Shown here: in pieces, positions 26,497 through 35,719 of the stretch
How positions within the stretch are numbered: the stretch's first letter is position 1
How the letters are laid out: each line of letters starts with the position of its first letter
Source: Bacillus sp. EB600
GTDB taxonomy: Bacteria > Bacillota > Bacilli > Bacillales > Cytobacillaceae
Assembly (NCBI RefSeq): GCF_024494385.1
Contig: NZ_JAEVLT010000004.1
Location: 62,001-126,000 of the forward strand
Length of the DNA stretch: 64,000 nucleotides
Direction of reading: 5' to 3'
Made by a program: the position numbers and the translations under genes
The notes under the pieces: model-generated
What the model saw: the letters and a program-made list of their open reading frames with translations, nothing else
Database searches by the model: none
Told to the model about the DNA's origin: nothing

Positions 26497-26860
26497 TCAC
26501 CTCAAGAAAAGCACACAAAAATAGAAGGTTCTTCTAACCTTAAACCATACTTAAAGATCTTAACAAACAAAAGTTGGGTGAGTCTAGGGAAAAATTTTTT
26601 ACCGAATAAAGGATTTTAGACCATTTAAAACTATTTTATATTCTGGCAAATAAGTTGGTTTTGAGAAAAATGCGACCTTTTTTGACAAATCATTCTTCAT
26701 TTCTATTGCATTCTGTTTGCCCCCTGATTAATGGATTGTTATAATATAATATAATTCAATTCCGAATTTTTATAATATTACGTTTATATAAGCTGTATGC
26801 CTCCTTTTTTTTATCATAAATCTTATTGATTACTATATTACTTTTTGCGAGGTGCCTTTA
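26497..26860. other. Divergent CDF/MBL intergenic region
   Basis: 364 AT-rich bases. Apart from the candidate promoter at 26717-26745 and a small GAAGGTT/AACCTT inverted repeat near 26525-26543, nothing recognisable is seen. No metal riboswitch (yybP-ykoY or NiCo) core was found upstream of the exporter gene. Confidence 0.4.
26717..26745 (+). promoter_or_regulatory. Possible SigA promoter of the MBL-fold gene
   Basis: TTGCCC and TATAAT with a 17-base spacer, about 115 bases before the TTG start. The -35 is weak. Confidence 0.35.
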
Positions 26861-27841
26861 TTGATTGGACTAAAAAAAGAATGCTGTGAGGTTTTTCCGA
26901 TTATTGTTCCTAATGCCTCATTCTCATTAAAAACTGTCAATTTCTATTTAGTTAAACAGGAAAATTCCCTTTCACTCATTGATGCCGGCTGGAACAATAC
27001 GGCATGCTGGGAAGCTTTAAACACTACACTGAAGAAAAACGGATTCAAACTAAGTGATTTAACGGAAATTATTTTAACCCATCACCATATTGACCATATC
27101 GGATTGGTTAACAGGATTGTTTCAGAGCATCCTATTCCCGTTTATACCCACCCTGATTCCATTCCCCGCTTAAAAAGGGATAAAGACTTCCTTGAAATGC
27201 GCGCAGAATTTTATGCAAAGCTGTACCATCAGATGGGCTGCGGCCAAGTTGGTGAAGCAAGGGTTGCGTATTTAAGGAAAGCAATTGTTACAAAAAAGGA
27301 TGAAGCTATTGAAGGGGATATCTCAGCGATTAGGGATAATACGTTGTTAAACTTTCAGGTTATTAATGTCCCAGGACATGCTCCGGACCAGCTCGCCTTT
27401 TTGGATCAAAGGGAAAATAGGCTGTTTGGTGGTGATTTATTAATTGAACATATATCAAGTAATGCCCTGGTTGAACCCGACTCACTTGGAAACAGAATTC
27501 CTTCGCTTTCCCAGCATATTGACTCCTTAACGAAACTCTTGGAATTAGATGTTAATTTGGTTTTTTCCGGTCATGGGGAGCCGATTAAAAATCCAAGTGC
27601 CTTAACACTGAAAAGACTGGAACGTATCGAGGCAAAAGGAGATCGGCTGACCCAGCTTATCCAATCTGGAATTACAACGGCGAGTGAAATAGCGTTCGTC
27701 AATTACAAAAATATCTACTATGAGCAATTTGATCTTGTAATGTCTGAAATTATCGGTCATTTGGATTATTTAGAATCAAAAAGAAGAATTGAAAAGGAGC
27801 TTGTAAAAGGGGTCTGGCACTATAAGGTACTGCAAAAGTAG
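26861..27841 (+). CDS. Metallo-beta-lactamase-fold hydrolase
   Basis: A 326-residue MBL-fold protein with the metal-binding HHHIDH motif (TEIILTHHHIDHIGLV), a second-site His in VNVPGHAPDQ, Asp in FGGDLLIEH, and His in VFSGHGEPI. A C-terminal winged-helix-like extension (from about residue 245) is like that of the glyoxalase/LACTB2-type group. A GTG at 26852 is in frame, but the TTG at 26861 has GAGGTG six bases upstream. The substrate is unknown; thioesters or lactones are typical. It has its own terminator. Confidence 0.82.
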   Translation: MIGLKKECCEVFPIIVPNASFSLKTVNFYLVKQENSLSLIDAGWNNTACWEALNTTLKKNGFKLSDLTEIILTHHHIDHIGLVNRIVSEHPIPVYTHPDSIPRLKRDKDFLEMRAEFYAKLYHQMGCGQVGEARVAYLRKAIVTKKDEAIEGDISAIRDNTLLNFQVINVPGHAPDQLAFLDQRENRLFGGDLLIEHISSNALVEPDSLGNRIPSLSQHIDSLTKLLELDVNLVFSGHGEPIKNPSALTLKRLERIEAKGDRLTQLIQSGITTASEIAFVNYKNIYYEQFDLVMSEIIGHLDYLESKRRIEKELVKGVWHYKVLQK

Positions 27842-27869
27842 GAACCCGAAAAAGTCAATTTTCAATTAA

Positions 27870-27903
27870 ATATGGATCATGAATATACATGATCCATTTT
27901 ACT
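27870..27903 (+). terminator. Terminator of the MBL-fold gene
   Basis: Perfect 10-bp stem ATGGATCATG / CATGATCCAT followed by TTTTACTT. Confidence 0.75.
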
Positions 27904-27912
27904 TATTAACAC

Positions 27913-28335
27913 TTATTCATTAATTATCATCACTGTAGAAACGACACTTGCTGCTTTTTTCTCATTTTGAAATAAATCAGCAAGTACATATACTACTTTC
28001 TTTCCCATTCTTTCAACCTTAGCCTCAACTACTACCTCTCCTGTTAAAACCGGTCTATGAAAGGTAGTGTGTAAATCAATAGAGGTAAACATTTGTTCTG
28101 CATCCAGTTTAGAAGCAATCGCATATGCCATCATGATGTCAGCGGCAGAAGCAACAAACCCCCCCATCGCAACACCAATTCCATTTATAAACTTTTCATC
28201 AACTGTCCATATGCCGCGCGCCACGCCATTATGAGCATAGGTTGCCTTAATCTGTAAAGTCAAATCACAATTTGGTGGCTGTTCCCCGTCTGTAACAATT
28301 TTCATTAGATCTATTTTTTTGTTTATTTCCCCCAT
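27913..28335 (-). CDS. PaaI-type hotdog-fold thioesterase
   Basis: A 140-residue hotdog-fold protein of the PaaI/4-hydroxybenzoyl-CoA thioesterase family. GVAMGGFVASAADIMMAYAI contains the long hotdog helix with a catalytic acid, and TFHRPVLTGEVVVEAKVERM the following strands. PaaI-type enzymes hydrolyse aryl- and acyl-CoA by-products and rescue trapped CoA during phenylacetate breakdown. The ATG at 28335 (GGGGG eight bases upstream) is preferred to one at 28350. It is the last gene of the paa-strand run, 48 bases after the nitronate-monooxygenase-like gene. Confidence 0.75.
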   Translation of the reverse strand: MGEINKKIDLMKIVTDGEQPPNCDLTLQIKATYAHNGVARGIWTVDEKFINGIGVAMGGFVASAADIMMAYAIASKLDAEQMFTSIDLHTTFHRPVLTGEVVVEAKVERMGKKVVYVLADLFQNEKKAASVVSTVMIINE

Positions 28336-28383
28336 TACGAAAGCCCCCATGTCTTGGATAATTGTCCCGGTAATTAGCAGGAA

Positions 28384-29346
28384 TTAATATGTGAAATGAT
28401 TTAAACGATCCTCCATAACCTTTCGTGCATGATGAATCATTCCGTCGAATAATTCCTTTACAGTAGGAATATCTTCAATGAGCCCTGCAATTTGCCCGCT
28501 ATTCATAAATCCATTGTCACTATTACCTCGAATTGCTCCATTAATATGATAGTCTTCCGATGTCATCTCACGATATTTTTCCAGCGGCAGGCCAGCCCGC
28601 TCCTGTTCAATAATTTGTCTCGCATAGGCTGACTTTAATACTCTACGTACCTGCCCCACGGAACGGCCTAAAATGACTGTTTCATTGTCAGCTGCCTCAA
28701 CCAATCTTTGTTTATAGTCAGCGTGAAATGGTGCTTCCTTTGTTGCGATCAAGCGGGTGCCAAGCTGCACGCCTGCCGCACCAAGCATAAGTGCTGCTGC
28801 CAATCCCTTTCCATCAGCTATTCCCCCTGCAGCCAGTACGGGAACAGACACGTGTTGACTGATTTGTGGAATAAGCGTAAATGTTGTTAATTCTAGATTG
28901 GAATTTATACCCGCCGCTTCAAATCCTTCTGCAACTAACACATCTGCCCCTGCTGCTTCGGCTTTTTGAGCATGTTTGACTGATGCAACAATGGCAATCA
29001 CTACGATGTTGTTGGCGTGCAAAAGCGGGATATATGGAGCCGGATTACCCGCGGATAATGACACCACTGGGATTTCATGTTTTATGATAAGCTCAATTAA
29101 TTCATTCGTATACGGACTGACCGTAATCGGGATATTCACTGCAAAGTTATTTCCCGTTTTTTCTTTCGTTTCCAATATAATTTTTTCCACTTGGGAGGGT
29201 GTCATTGTTCCACACCCAATCGTGCCAAGGCCCCCTGCCTCAGATACTGCCGCAGTTAGCTGGGAATTGCTTATATTTCCCATTCCGCCTTGAATAATTG
29301 GATATTTGATAGAAAGGAGTTTACAGAGATCGTACATCATGTTCAT
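28384..29346 (-). CDS. Nitronate monooxygenase/FabK-like flavoprotein
   Basis: A 320-residue FMN-binding TIM barrel of the 2-nitropropane dioxygenase/FabK family. PIIQGGMGNISN starts the barrel, and VPVLAAGGIADGKGLAAALM with GAAGVQLGTR is the FMN-phosphate site. GGLGTIGCGTMTPSQVE is typical of the group. Members oxidise nitronates or reduce enoyl-ACP, and the reaction here is not determined. It lies between paaX and a PaaI-type thioesterase, so it may help remove or reduce unwanted CoA or enoyl intermediates. That is inference from position. Confidence 0.75.
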   Translation of the reverse strand: MNMMYDLCKLLSIKYPIIQGGMGNISNSQLTAAVSEAGGLGTIGCGTMTPSQVEKIILETKEKTGNNFAVNIPITVSPYTNELIELIIKHEIPVVSLSAGNPAPYIPLLHANNIVVIAIVASVKHAQKAEAAGADVLVAEGFEAAGINSNLELTTFTLIPQISQHVSVPVLAAGGIADGKGLAAALMLGAAGVQLGTRLIATKEAPFHADYKQRLVEAADNETVILGRSVGQVRRVLKSAYARQIIEQERAGLPLEKYREMTSEDYHINGAIRGNSDNGFMNSGQIAGLIEDIPTVKELFDGMIHHARKVMEDRLNHFTY

Positions 29347-29412
29347 TCACCTCTTAATCATTGATTATTAGCATTAAGATAATTCGGACTTTTTCGCAAT
29401 TATTCCAATCTA

Positions 29413-29452
29413 GAACAAAGCAGCTCTCGGTTAGAAATGACGAAAGCTGCTT
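29413..29452 (-). terminator. Terminator of paaX
   Basis: On the minus strand AAGCAGCT and AGCTGCTT close a 19-base loop region and are followed by TGTTCT. The T tract is modest. Confidence 0.6.
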
Positions 29453-29455
29453 GTT

Positions 29456-30337
29456 TTATTGAGTAATATATGGATGCTGTTTAGCATCGTATGATTCATC
29501 TTTCTTCCATAAATCATTATTTTCTTGAAAAACGCTTTCGAAAAAGCGACTGGCTGGTTCTGCGAGAATCTGATAATATTGGTTAAATAATGTGGCTGCA
29601 AGCGTTCCATTCCAATTATCCGGTAAAAGTTCTTTAGGAAGCCCTGGATCAATAAATAAAAATTTCCGATAATGATGAACAAGCTTTGTCCGTTCCACAA
29701 AGCATTCAGCATCCGTCATTTTCCCTTGGTTAATAATGCTTTGGTGGGCGATATACTTTTTGCTGCACCTTACAATAAATTCTTCATATTTATCGATAAT
29801 TTGATCTAAGGGCCAGCTTTTTTCAACAAGTGTTTTATTGTCCTTTGGACCTATATATTCTGAAAGAAACAAGTCAACATACTCGCTAATATTATATTTT
29901 TCAATGAGAAGCTTCACTTCTTTTTTTAAGCTGTTTGGTGAAATCCAGCAGCCGTTTGAAAAACTGCCAAAACCGCTCCACAATAATTCTTGCCGCAGTT
30001 CATCACGAATGTGCCGCTTTTCTTCAGGAATCGTATACATTAAAATCCGCCATTTTCCGTCCCAGTCATTTGGTTTTAATTTAAAGATTCGGTTGGCTGC
30101 TTCCTCAATACGGGCTACACCTTGGTCCGTAAGAAAATAATAGCTCTTATTTCCCTGTTTTTCCGATTGAATCCAGCCTTGCTTTAACATTCGTGAAACA
30201 GCTACACGTACAGCCTGTTCATTGTGGCCAAATTCCTTTAGCAAACTGATCAAACTGCCAATCCAGATTTTATTTCCGTAGTGGCGAATATAATCACCGT
30301 AGATCGTAAAGATCATCGAACGGGTTTTTTCCCCCAT
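29456..30337 (-). CDS. paaX: Phenylacetate-responsive repressor PaaX
   Basis: A 293-residue PaaX-family regulator. The N-terminal winged helix (GNKIWIGSLISLLKEFGHN to VRVAVSRMLKQGW, residues 17-52) binds DNA. The middle domain contains the family WDGKWRILMYTIPEEKRHIR, and a C-terminal helical domain follows. In E. coli PaaX represses the paa genes until phenylacetyl-CoA binds. The ATG at 30337 has GGAGGTGAG at ideal spacing, better than an upstream GTG/ATG at 30352. A site AACGTT-N5-AATGTT just downstream of its likely transcription start suggests autorepression. Confidence 0.92.
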   Translation of the reverse strand: MGEKTRSMIFTIYGDYIRHYGNKIWIGSLISLLKEFGHNEQAVRVAVSRMLKQGWIQSEKQGNKSYYFLTDQGVARIEEAANRIFKLKPNDWDGKWRILMYTIPEEKRHIRDELRQELLWSGFGSFSNGCWISPNSLKKEVKLLIEKYNISEYVDLFLSEYIGPKDNKTLVEKSWPLDQIIDKYEEFIVRCSKKYIAHQSIINQGKMTDAECFVERTKLVHHYRKFLFIDPGLPKELLPDNWNGTLAATLFNQYYQILAEPASRFFESVFQENNDLWKKDESYDAKQHPYITQ

Positions 30338-30366
30338 ATTTCTCACCTCCATTTTTGATTGGATAT

Positions 30367-30401
30367 AACATTATTCAAACGTTAGTTAATAATATATTAT
30401 A
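30367..30401 (-). promoter_or_regulatory. paaX promoter -10 and candidate PaaX operator
   Basis: On the minus strand TATAAT (plus 30396-30401) is followed by AACGTTTGAATAATGTT (plus 30367-30383). Half-sites are 11 bases apart, the same geometry as at paaA and paaK. The -35 is poor (TTGCGT at 15 bases). Confidence 0.5.
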
Positions 30402-30424
30402 TATTTTCCTATAGGTACGCAAGA

Positions 30425-31201
30425 CTATTTACCTGAAAATTTTGGTTTTCTGCGTTCACTAAATGCATTAAGTGCCTCAAGTCTATCTTCTGTCGGGATC
30501 GTAAGCTCATAGGCCTTTGCTTCAATTTCCAGACCTGTTTGCAAATCGGTATTAATACCTCTTGTTATGGCGTATTTCGCTTGTTTAATGGCAACCGGGC
30601 CATTTTTCATCATTTCCGCAGCAAATTGCTGGCAGGCAGGAATCAGTTCATCTTGGTGAACGACCTTCAGGACAATCCCTAAATCAAGTGCTTCCTCAGC
30701 TGACAATTTTTTTGCAGTAAAAATCAATTCTTTTGCCTTCATTTCACCAATTAATCTTGGCAATCTCTGCGTACCACCCGCTCCTGGGATAATTGCCCAG
30801 CTTGTTTCTGTTAGTCCCATTGAGACCCCTTGGGCGGCGATGGCAAAATCGCATGATAAAAGCCACTCAAAACCTCCGCCAAGTGCATATCCATTTACCG
30901 CTGCAATTGTCGGCTGCGGCAGCAGGGCAATGCTGTTAAATACATCCCGTATCGCTTTCACATTCCTTTTTGTTTCTGTTTCAGATAATGTTTTTCTTTC
31001 TTTTAAATCGGCTCCGGCACTAAATGCTTTGCTGCCTGCTCCTGTAAAAATAACCACGTGAACATCTTGGTTTAAGGATATAGCATGAACGATTTCTTGA
31101 AGTTCAAATAGTGTATCATAATTAAAACAATTTAAAACATCAGGACGATTCACTGTTACGTAACCAATATGATTCTCAACTTGAAATAAAACGTTTGCCA
31201 T
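30425..31201 (-). CDS. Enoyl-CoA hydratase/isomerase (crotonase family)
   Basis: A 258-residue crotonase. The oxyanion-hole strands are AFSAGADLKE and ALGGGFEWLLSCD; the first catalytic Glu position is in GLTETSWAIIPGAGGTQRL. GAGGTQ is typical of hydratases, and the motif set resembles methylglutaconyl-CoA/short-chain enoyl-CoA hydratases more than PaaG. It is one of three crotonases in this region and may serve the beta-oxidation-like end of phenylacetate breakdown. A hairpin separates it from paaJ upstream. Confidence 0.85.
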   Translation of the reverse strand: MANVLFQVENHIGYVTVNRPDVLNCFNYDTLFELQEIVHAISLNQDVHVVIFTGAGSKAFSAGADLKERKTLSETETKRNVKAIRDVFNSIALLPQPTIAAVNGYALGGGFEWLLSCDFAIAAQGVSMGLTETSWAIIPGAGGTQRLPRLIGEMKAKELIFTAKKLSAEEALDLGIVLKVVHQDELIPACQQFAAEMMKNGPVAIKQAKYAITRGINTDLQTGLEIEAKAYELTIPTEDRLEALNAFSERRKPKFSGK

Positions 31202-31233
31202 AAAAAAAACCTCACCTTCATTTTTTAAAGAAT

Positions 31234-31265
31234 AGCCCCTATTTAGATAGAACTAAATAAGGGCT
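31234..31265 (-). terminator. Hairpin between paaJ and the third crotonase
   Basis: On the minus strand AGCCCTTATTTAG and CTAAATAGGGGCT form a 12-13 bp stem followed by ATTCTTT. It is probably a partial terminator or an mRNA-end stabiliser. Confidence 0.6.
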
Positions 31266-31271
31266 TTAAAA

Positions 31272-32477
31272 TTACTCTTCGATATTTTCAATGATGGCGG
31301 CTATTCCCTGACCGACACCAACACACATTGTTGCAAGCCCATATTGTACATTTCTCTTTTTCATTTCATGGACAAGCGTGGTTAAAATTCGAGCACCGCT
31401 GGCACCCAATGGATGTCCAAATGCAATCGCACCGCCATTGACATTGACCTTTTCCTGATCAAGCTTTAATTGGCGCATGCATTCAATTGATTGGGACGCA
31501 AAGGCTTCATTTAACTCGATCAGGCCAAGATCGTCAACTGTCAGATTCGCCCTGCTGAGTGCTTTCCTTGTAGCATAAATCGGACCAAGGCCCATGACTG
31601 TCGGCTCAAGACCTGCCACGGCTCCAACAACATATTTTGCTAGAGGCTTTAAGCCTAATTCTTTTGCTTTTTCTGCACTCATTAACAGCAAAGCAGAAGC
31701 GCCATCATTTACACCAGAGGCATTTCCCGCAGTAACGGTACCGCCTTCAAATATTGGTCTTAATTTTGCTAGCTTTTCTAAAGTCGTATCCGGACGGGGA
31801 TGCTCATCTTGACGAATCACGATCTCATTGCCCTTCCGATCTTTAAACTTAACAGGGACAATTTCATTTGCAAAGCGCTCATTTTCCATTGCCTTTGCCG
31901 CTTTTTGCTGGCTTTGAACGGCAAACTCATCTTGTTCTTCCCGGGAAACGGAACAGCGCTGTGCGACATTTTCTGCTGTTTTCGGCATCGTTTCAGCACC
32001 GTACATTTTTTCTAGCACTTTGTTTGTAAAGCGCCAGCCAATCGTTGTATCCTGAAGTTCCATTGACCCTCTTGGAAAATCTGCTTCCGGCTTCGCCATG
32101 ACGAAAGGTGCTCTTGTCATGCTTTCCGTTCCACCGGCAATATAAATATCTCCTTCGCCGACTGCAATCGATCTAGCCGCATAAATAACAGCATCAAGAC
32201 CTGATCCACAAAGCCGGTTGATCGTCGTTCCGCCGACACTTACTGGTAAGCCAGCAAGCAGTCCGGACATTCTGGCCACATTCCGATTATCTTCCCCAGC
32301 TTGGTTGGCGTTGCCAAAAATAACATCTTCAATTTGCTCGGGCGGAAGCTGCGGATTTCTTTCAAGAAGAGCTTTAATAACGATTGCCCCCAGATCATCC
32401 GGTCGTACAGTTTTTAGAGCACCCTTATACCTGCCAATTGGAGTTCTAACAGCATCTACGATTACTACTTCGTTCAT
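31272..32477 (-). CDS. paaJ: 3-oxoadipyl-CoA/acetyl-CoA thiolase PaaJ
   Basis: A 401-residue type II thiolase. The acyl-enzyme Cys is in [12 protein letters not shown] (around residue 90), the His in [16 protein letters not shown], and the second Cys in [12 protein letters not shown]. The length matches PcaF/PaaJ, which cleave 3-oxoadipyl-CoA to succinyl-CoA and acetyl-CoA at the end of phenylacetate breakdown. Its ATG overlaps the paaH stop (ATGA), so it is coupled to the enzyme that makes its substrate. A general acetyl-CoA acetyltransferase role cannot be excluded from sequence alone. Confidence 0.88.
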   Translation of the reverse strand: MNEVVIVDAVRTPIGRYKGALKTVRPDDLGAIVIKALLERNPQLPPEQIEDVIFGNANQAGEDNRNVARMSGLLAGLPVSVGGTTINRLCGSGLDAVIYAARSIAVGEGDIYIAGGTESMTRAPFVMAKPEADFPRGSMELQDTTIGWRFTNKVLEKMYGAETMPKTAENVAQRCSVSREEQDEFAVQSQQKAAKAMENERFANEIVPVKFKDRKGNEIVIRQDEHPRPDTTLEKLAKLRPIFEGGTVTAGNASGVNDGASALLLMSAEKAKELGLKPLAKYVVGAVAGLEPTVMGLGPIYATRKALSRANLTVDDLGLIELNEAFASQSIECMRQLKLDQEKVNVNGGAIAFGHPLGASGARILTTLVHEMKKRNVQYGLATMCVGVGQGIAAIIENIEE

Positions 32478-33343
32478 TTTTTCACCAGCTCTTCTTTTTT
32501 TGTATAGTCATAAACACCTTTACCTGATTTACGTCCTAATCTTCCTGCAGCAACATACTGCTCAAGTAATGGAGCCGGACGGTATTTTTCTCCGAGCTTT
32601 TCGTGCAAATAGCGTAAATTATTTAAGCGTGCATCTAACCCGACAAGGTCAACCAGTTCAAATGGCCCCATTGGATAATTCAAGCCAAGCTTGATGGCTT
32701 TATCAATTTCCTCCGGTGTTCCAAGTCCCTCCTGCAGCATGTAAAAAGCTTCATTCCCAACTAAACAGCTGATTCGGCTTGTGACGAAGCCTGGAAATTC
32801 GTTGATTACAACCGTTTCTTTACCCATCTGCTCCGCTACGTTTCTAACCGTTGCCGCTGTTTCGTCACTAGTTTCCAAACCACGGACAATTTCAACAAGC
32901 GGCATTTTATGTACCGGATTAAAAAAGTGCATCGCAATCGTCTGTTCAGCCCGTTTTCCGTAAGAAGCAATCTCGGTCGGACTCATCGTGGATGTATTGG
33001 TAGCAAACAGGCAGTGAGCAGGAGCAAATTGCTCAATCGTTTCAAATACCTGTTTTTTAATTTCAGCCTTTTCAGGCACAGCCTCAATAATCAGATCAGC
33101 TGAAGATGAAGCCTTTGGTAAATCACTTAAATAGGTTAGATTGGTTTGGATAAGTAATTCTTGTTCAGCAGTAATTTTTCCGCGCTCGCGTCCTTTTGCA
33201 ATAATTATATTTAGTTCCCCTTCAGCACTCTTTAGCGCATTTTCATTCACATCCACCAATGTAACGGAAAATCCACCAAGTGCTCCGACATATGCAATCC
33301 CGCGTCCCATTACGCCGGAACCGACAACAACGATATTTTTCAT
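32474..33343 (-). CDS. paaH: 3-hydroxyadipyl-CoA dehydrogenase PaaH
   Basis: A 289-residue 3-hydroxyacyl-CoA dehydrogenase. The Rossmann motif VVGSGVMGRGIAYVGALGG is at residues 5-23, the catalytic His-Glu pair in MHFFNPVHKMPLVEIVRG, and the C-terminal dimerisation domain (NYPMGPFELVDLVGLD). Single-domain length fits PaaH/Hbd rather than the fused FadB type. AAAGGAGGGACAGGAGA precedes the ATG. In the paa route it oxidises 3-hydroxyadipyl-CoA. A terminator-like hairpin separates it from the aldehyde dehydrogenase upstream. Confidence 0.9.
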   Translation of the reverse strand: MKNIVVVGSGVMGRGIAYVGALGGFSVTLVDVNENALKSAEGELNIIIAKGRERGKITAEQELLIQTNLTYLSDLPKASSSADLIIEAVPEKAEIKKQVFETIEQFAPAHCLFATNTSTMSPTEIASYGKRAEQTIAMHFFNPVHKMPLVEIVRGLETSDETAATVRNVAEQMGKETVVINEFPGFVTSRISCLVGNEAFYMLQEGLGTPEEIDKAIKLGLNYPMGPFELVDLVGLDARLNNLRYLHEKLGEKYRPAPLLEQYVAAGRLGRKSGKGVYDYTKKEELVKK

Positions 33344-33365
33344 TCTCCTGTCCCTCCTTTTAAGG

Positions 33366-33404
33366 TAAAAAGAGTACGAATGAGCCGTAAAGCCCCATTC
33401 GTAC
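33366..33404 (-). terminator. Terminator after the aldehyde dehydrogenase
   Basis: On the minus strand GTACGAATG and CATTCGTAC form the stem with GC-rich extension, followed by TCTTTTTACC. It would limit transcription into paaH-paaJ. Confidence 0.75.
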
Positions 33405-33414
33405 CAGTAAACTA

Positions 33415-34926
33415 TTAAACTCCGAATGGATTTAATGGACGGCTGCCATAATAGGACACAATGCTTTTTGTTTCGGTATAAAGATCAAGTGTTTCAATAC
33501 ATAACTCACGGCCGAAACCAGATTGTTTATATCCGCCGAATGGTGTTCCTGGCATTGCCGAGAATGGGCAGTTTAACATCACGATCCCTGCTTCAATTTG
33601 ATTGGCAACACGGGTACCACGGGCGCCATCTTTTGTCCAAACAGCAGATCCTAAGCCAAATTCTGTATCATTTGCCAGTTTAACAGCTTCTTTTTCATCT
33701 TTAAATTTCATCACAACAACAACTGGACCAAAGATTTCTTCTTTCACGACAGTCATGCTATGGTTTACATTTGCAATAACAGTTGGTTCGTACCAGTAAC
33801 CACCTTCAAATCCTTCCACTTTAGCCGGCTTACCACCCGCTAAAATTTCAGCGCCTTCCTCAATAGCGGACTTCACAAAGCCATCAATGACATTTAATTG
33901 TCCTTGGTCAATGATTGCCCCAACATGTGTCCCTTTATCCAATGGGTTGCCAAGAACGAGTTTCTTCGTCTTTTCGACAAATTTAGTGATAAATTCATCA
34001 TAAATATCTTCGTGTACATATAAACGGGAACGTGCTTCACAAGATTGACCTGAGTTGTAGAAAATGCCATAAAGTGATCCATCAACAGCTGCATCGATAT
34101 CGGCATCTTCAAATACAAGGTTTGGAGACTTCCCGCCAAGTTCAAGCGTGACACGTTTCAATGTTTCAGAGGCTTTGCCCATGATATCTTTTCCGATCGG
34201 AGTAGAGCCAGTGAAAGCTACCTTATTTACTTTTGGATGCTGTACTAAGTAATCGCCCACTTCGGCACCAGAACCTGGAACAATGTTGACAACCCCTGCA
34301 GGTACGCCCGCTTCTAAGCAGATTTCACCAAGGATAATTGCTGTAAGTGGTGTTAAACTTGCAGGTTTTACGATCACGGAACAACCAACGGCAATTGCCG
34401 GAGCAATTTTCCAAGCTGCCATCATTAGTGGGTAGTTCCATGGAATAATTTGTGCACAAACACCGACAGGCTCTTTTTCTGTGTAATTCTGAAACTGACC
34501 AGGCATATTGTTCACTGTACCGCGATGTCCCACAATTGCACCGGCATAGAATTCAAAGTCTTCGATGGCCTGGGAAACTTGACCCTGAGCAGCATCTAAA
34601 GATTTACCTGTATCTGAGATTTCAAGCTCAACAAGTTCCTTAAAGCGGGAACGCATAATGGAAGCGATTTTATTTAAAACCTGTGAACGGCGGTTCACTG
34701 GATATTTACGCCATTTACCATGGTCAAAAGCTTCGCGTGCTGCTTGGACAGCCTTTTCAGCATCTTCCTTTGTAGCTTTCGCCACTTCGGCAACCAATTC
34801 TCCAGTAGCAGGGTTATATGTCTTAATGGTTTGACCACTCGAGCTTTCTACTTTTTCACCGTTAATGATTAAATGATAAAAGTCTCTTTTTAGACCTGTT
34901 GATTCGACGATTTGTTGTGTTGACAT
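33415..34926 (-). CDS. Aldehyde dehydrogenase
   Basis: A 503-residue NAD(P)-dependent aldehyde dehydrogenase. It has IIPWNYPLMMAAWKIAPAIA, the NAD loop VAFTGSTPIGKDI, catalytic Glu in LELGGKSPNLVFEDAD (about residue 266) and catalytic Cys in NSGQSCEARSRL (about 300). The family spans betaine-aldehyde and phenylacetaldehyde dehydrogenases. Inside the paa operon two roles fit: oxidising phenylacetaldehyde to phenylacetate, or replacing the aldehyde-dehydrogenase half of PaaZ, which is absent here. The second fits the operon better, but sequence does not decide. Confidence 0.85.
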   Translation of the reverse strand: MSTQQIVESTGLKRDFYHLIINGEKVESSSGQTIKTYNPATGELVAEVAKATKEDAEKAVQAAREAFDHGKWRKYPVNRRSQVLNKIASIMRSRFKELVELEISDTGKSLDAAQGQVSQAIEDFEFYAGAIVGHRGTVNNMPGQFQNYTEKEPVGVCAQIIPWNYPLMMAAWKIAPAIAVGCSVIVKPASLTPLTAIILGEICLEAGVPAGVVNIVPGSGAEVGDYLVQHPKVNKVAFTGSTPIGKDIMGKASETLKRVTLELGGKSPNLVFEDADIDAAVDGSLYGIFYNSGQSCEARSRLYVHEDIYDEFITKFVEKTKKLVLGNPLDKGTHVGAIIDQGQLNVIDGFVKSAIEEGAEILAGGKPAKVEGFEGGYWYEPTVIANVNHSMTVVKEEIFGPVVVVMKFKDEKEAVKLANDTEFGLGSAVWTKDGARGTRVANQIEAGIVMLNCPFSAMPGTPFGGYKQSGFGRELCIETLDLYTETKSIVSYYGSRPLNPFGV

Positions 34927-34940
34927 CTGTATTCCTCCTC

Positions 34941-35714
34941 TTATTTACCGATAAAAGCCGGTTTTCTTTTTTCTATAAATGCTTGGACACCTTCGCGGTG
35001 ATCGATTGTTAAACCAGCAATTCGCTGGCCTTGAGCCTCTTGTTCTAAATATTCCGGCAATGGAAGTTCTCCCGCTGCTCTAATTGTTCGCTTCATTAAG
35101 CCGATAGCTTTTGTTGGCAGTGCAGCAATCCGCTCGGCAAATTGGTTTACTTCCGCTGCAAAATTGTCTAATGTAAATACTCTTGTCGCCAGGCCAAGTG
35201 AAAGGGCCTGATCTGCTGGTATTTTTTCACCCAGCACAGAGATTTCTAATGCTTTTGCTTCTCCTACTAATCTAGTAAGATAGTAGCTATTCCCTGAGTC
35301 AGGAATTAAACCTATATTTATAAAGGCATTTAGGAAGCTTCCCTTATCTGACAAAATCCGGAAGTCACAGGCAAGTGCGAGGCTGAAGCCGGCTCCGGCC
35401 GCAATTCCATTGACGGCCGCAATGATTGGCTTTTCAACCTGGCGAATTTGCTTGATCATTGGACCATAGTTCTCTCTTAAAACCTGTCCATGATCCATGT
35501 TTTCATCTACATCCGATAAGTCTTGTCCTGAACAAAAAGCCCGTCCGGCACCGGTAATCACAATGCAGCGGACATCTTCTGAAGAGGAAGCAGCTTTTAG
35601 TGCCTTAATGATTTCTCTATTCATTTGTGCCGTGAAGGCATTTAAAGTATTGGGGCGATTTAATGTAATCCGGGCGATACCGTTTTCTGCCGAATATTGA
35701 ATCGTTTCAAACAT
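34941..35714 (-). CDS. paaG: Ring 1,2-epoxyphenylacetyl-CoA isomerase-like PaaG
   Basis: A 257-residue crotonase with the PaaG pattern: GRAFCSGQDLSD in the first oxyanion loop, GIAAGAGFSLALACDF in the second, and NIGLIPDSGNSYYL, where the Asp stands at the position used for isomerisation. The usual hydratase Glu/GAGGTQ pair is absent. PaaG converts the epoxide to the seven-membered oxepin-CoA. It sits between paaF and the aldehyde dehydrogenase with short gaps. Assignment as isomerase rather than hydratase rests on the LIPD motif. Confidence 0.85.
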   Translation of the reverse strand: MFETIQYSAENGIARITLNRPNTLNAFTAQMNREIIKALKAASSSEDVRCIVITGAGRAFCSGQDLSDVDENMDHGQVLRENYGPMIKQIRQVEKPIIAAVNGIAAGAGFSLALACDFRILSDKGSFLNAFINIGLIPDSGNSYYLTRLVGEAKALEISVLGEKIPADQALSLGLATRVFTLDNFAAEVNQFAERIAALPTKAIGLMKRTIRAAGELPLPEYLEQEAQGQRIAGLTIDHREGVQAFIEKRKPAFIGK

Positions 35715-35719
35715 GTTTG

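Noticed and set aside
26497-26860. Metal-sensing riboswitch for the CDF exporter
   Set aside because: No yybP-ykoY or NiCo core sequence was seen.
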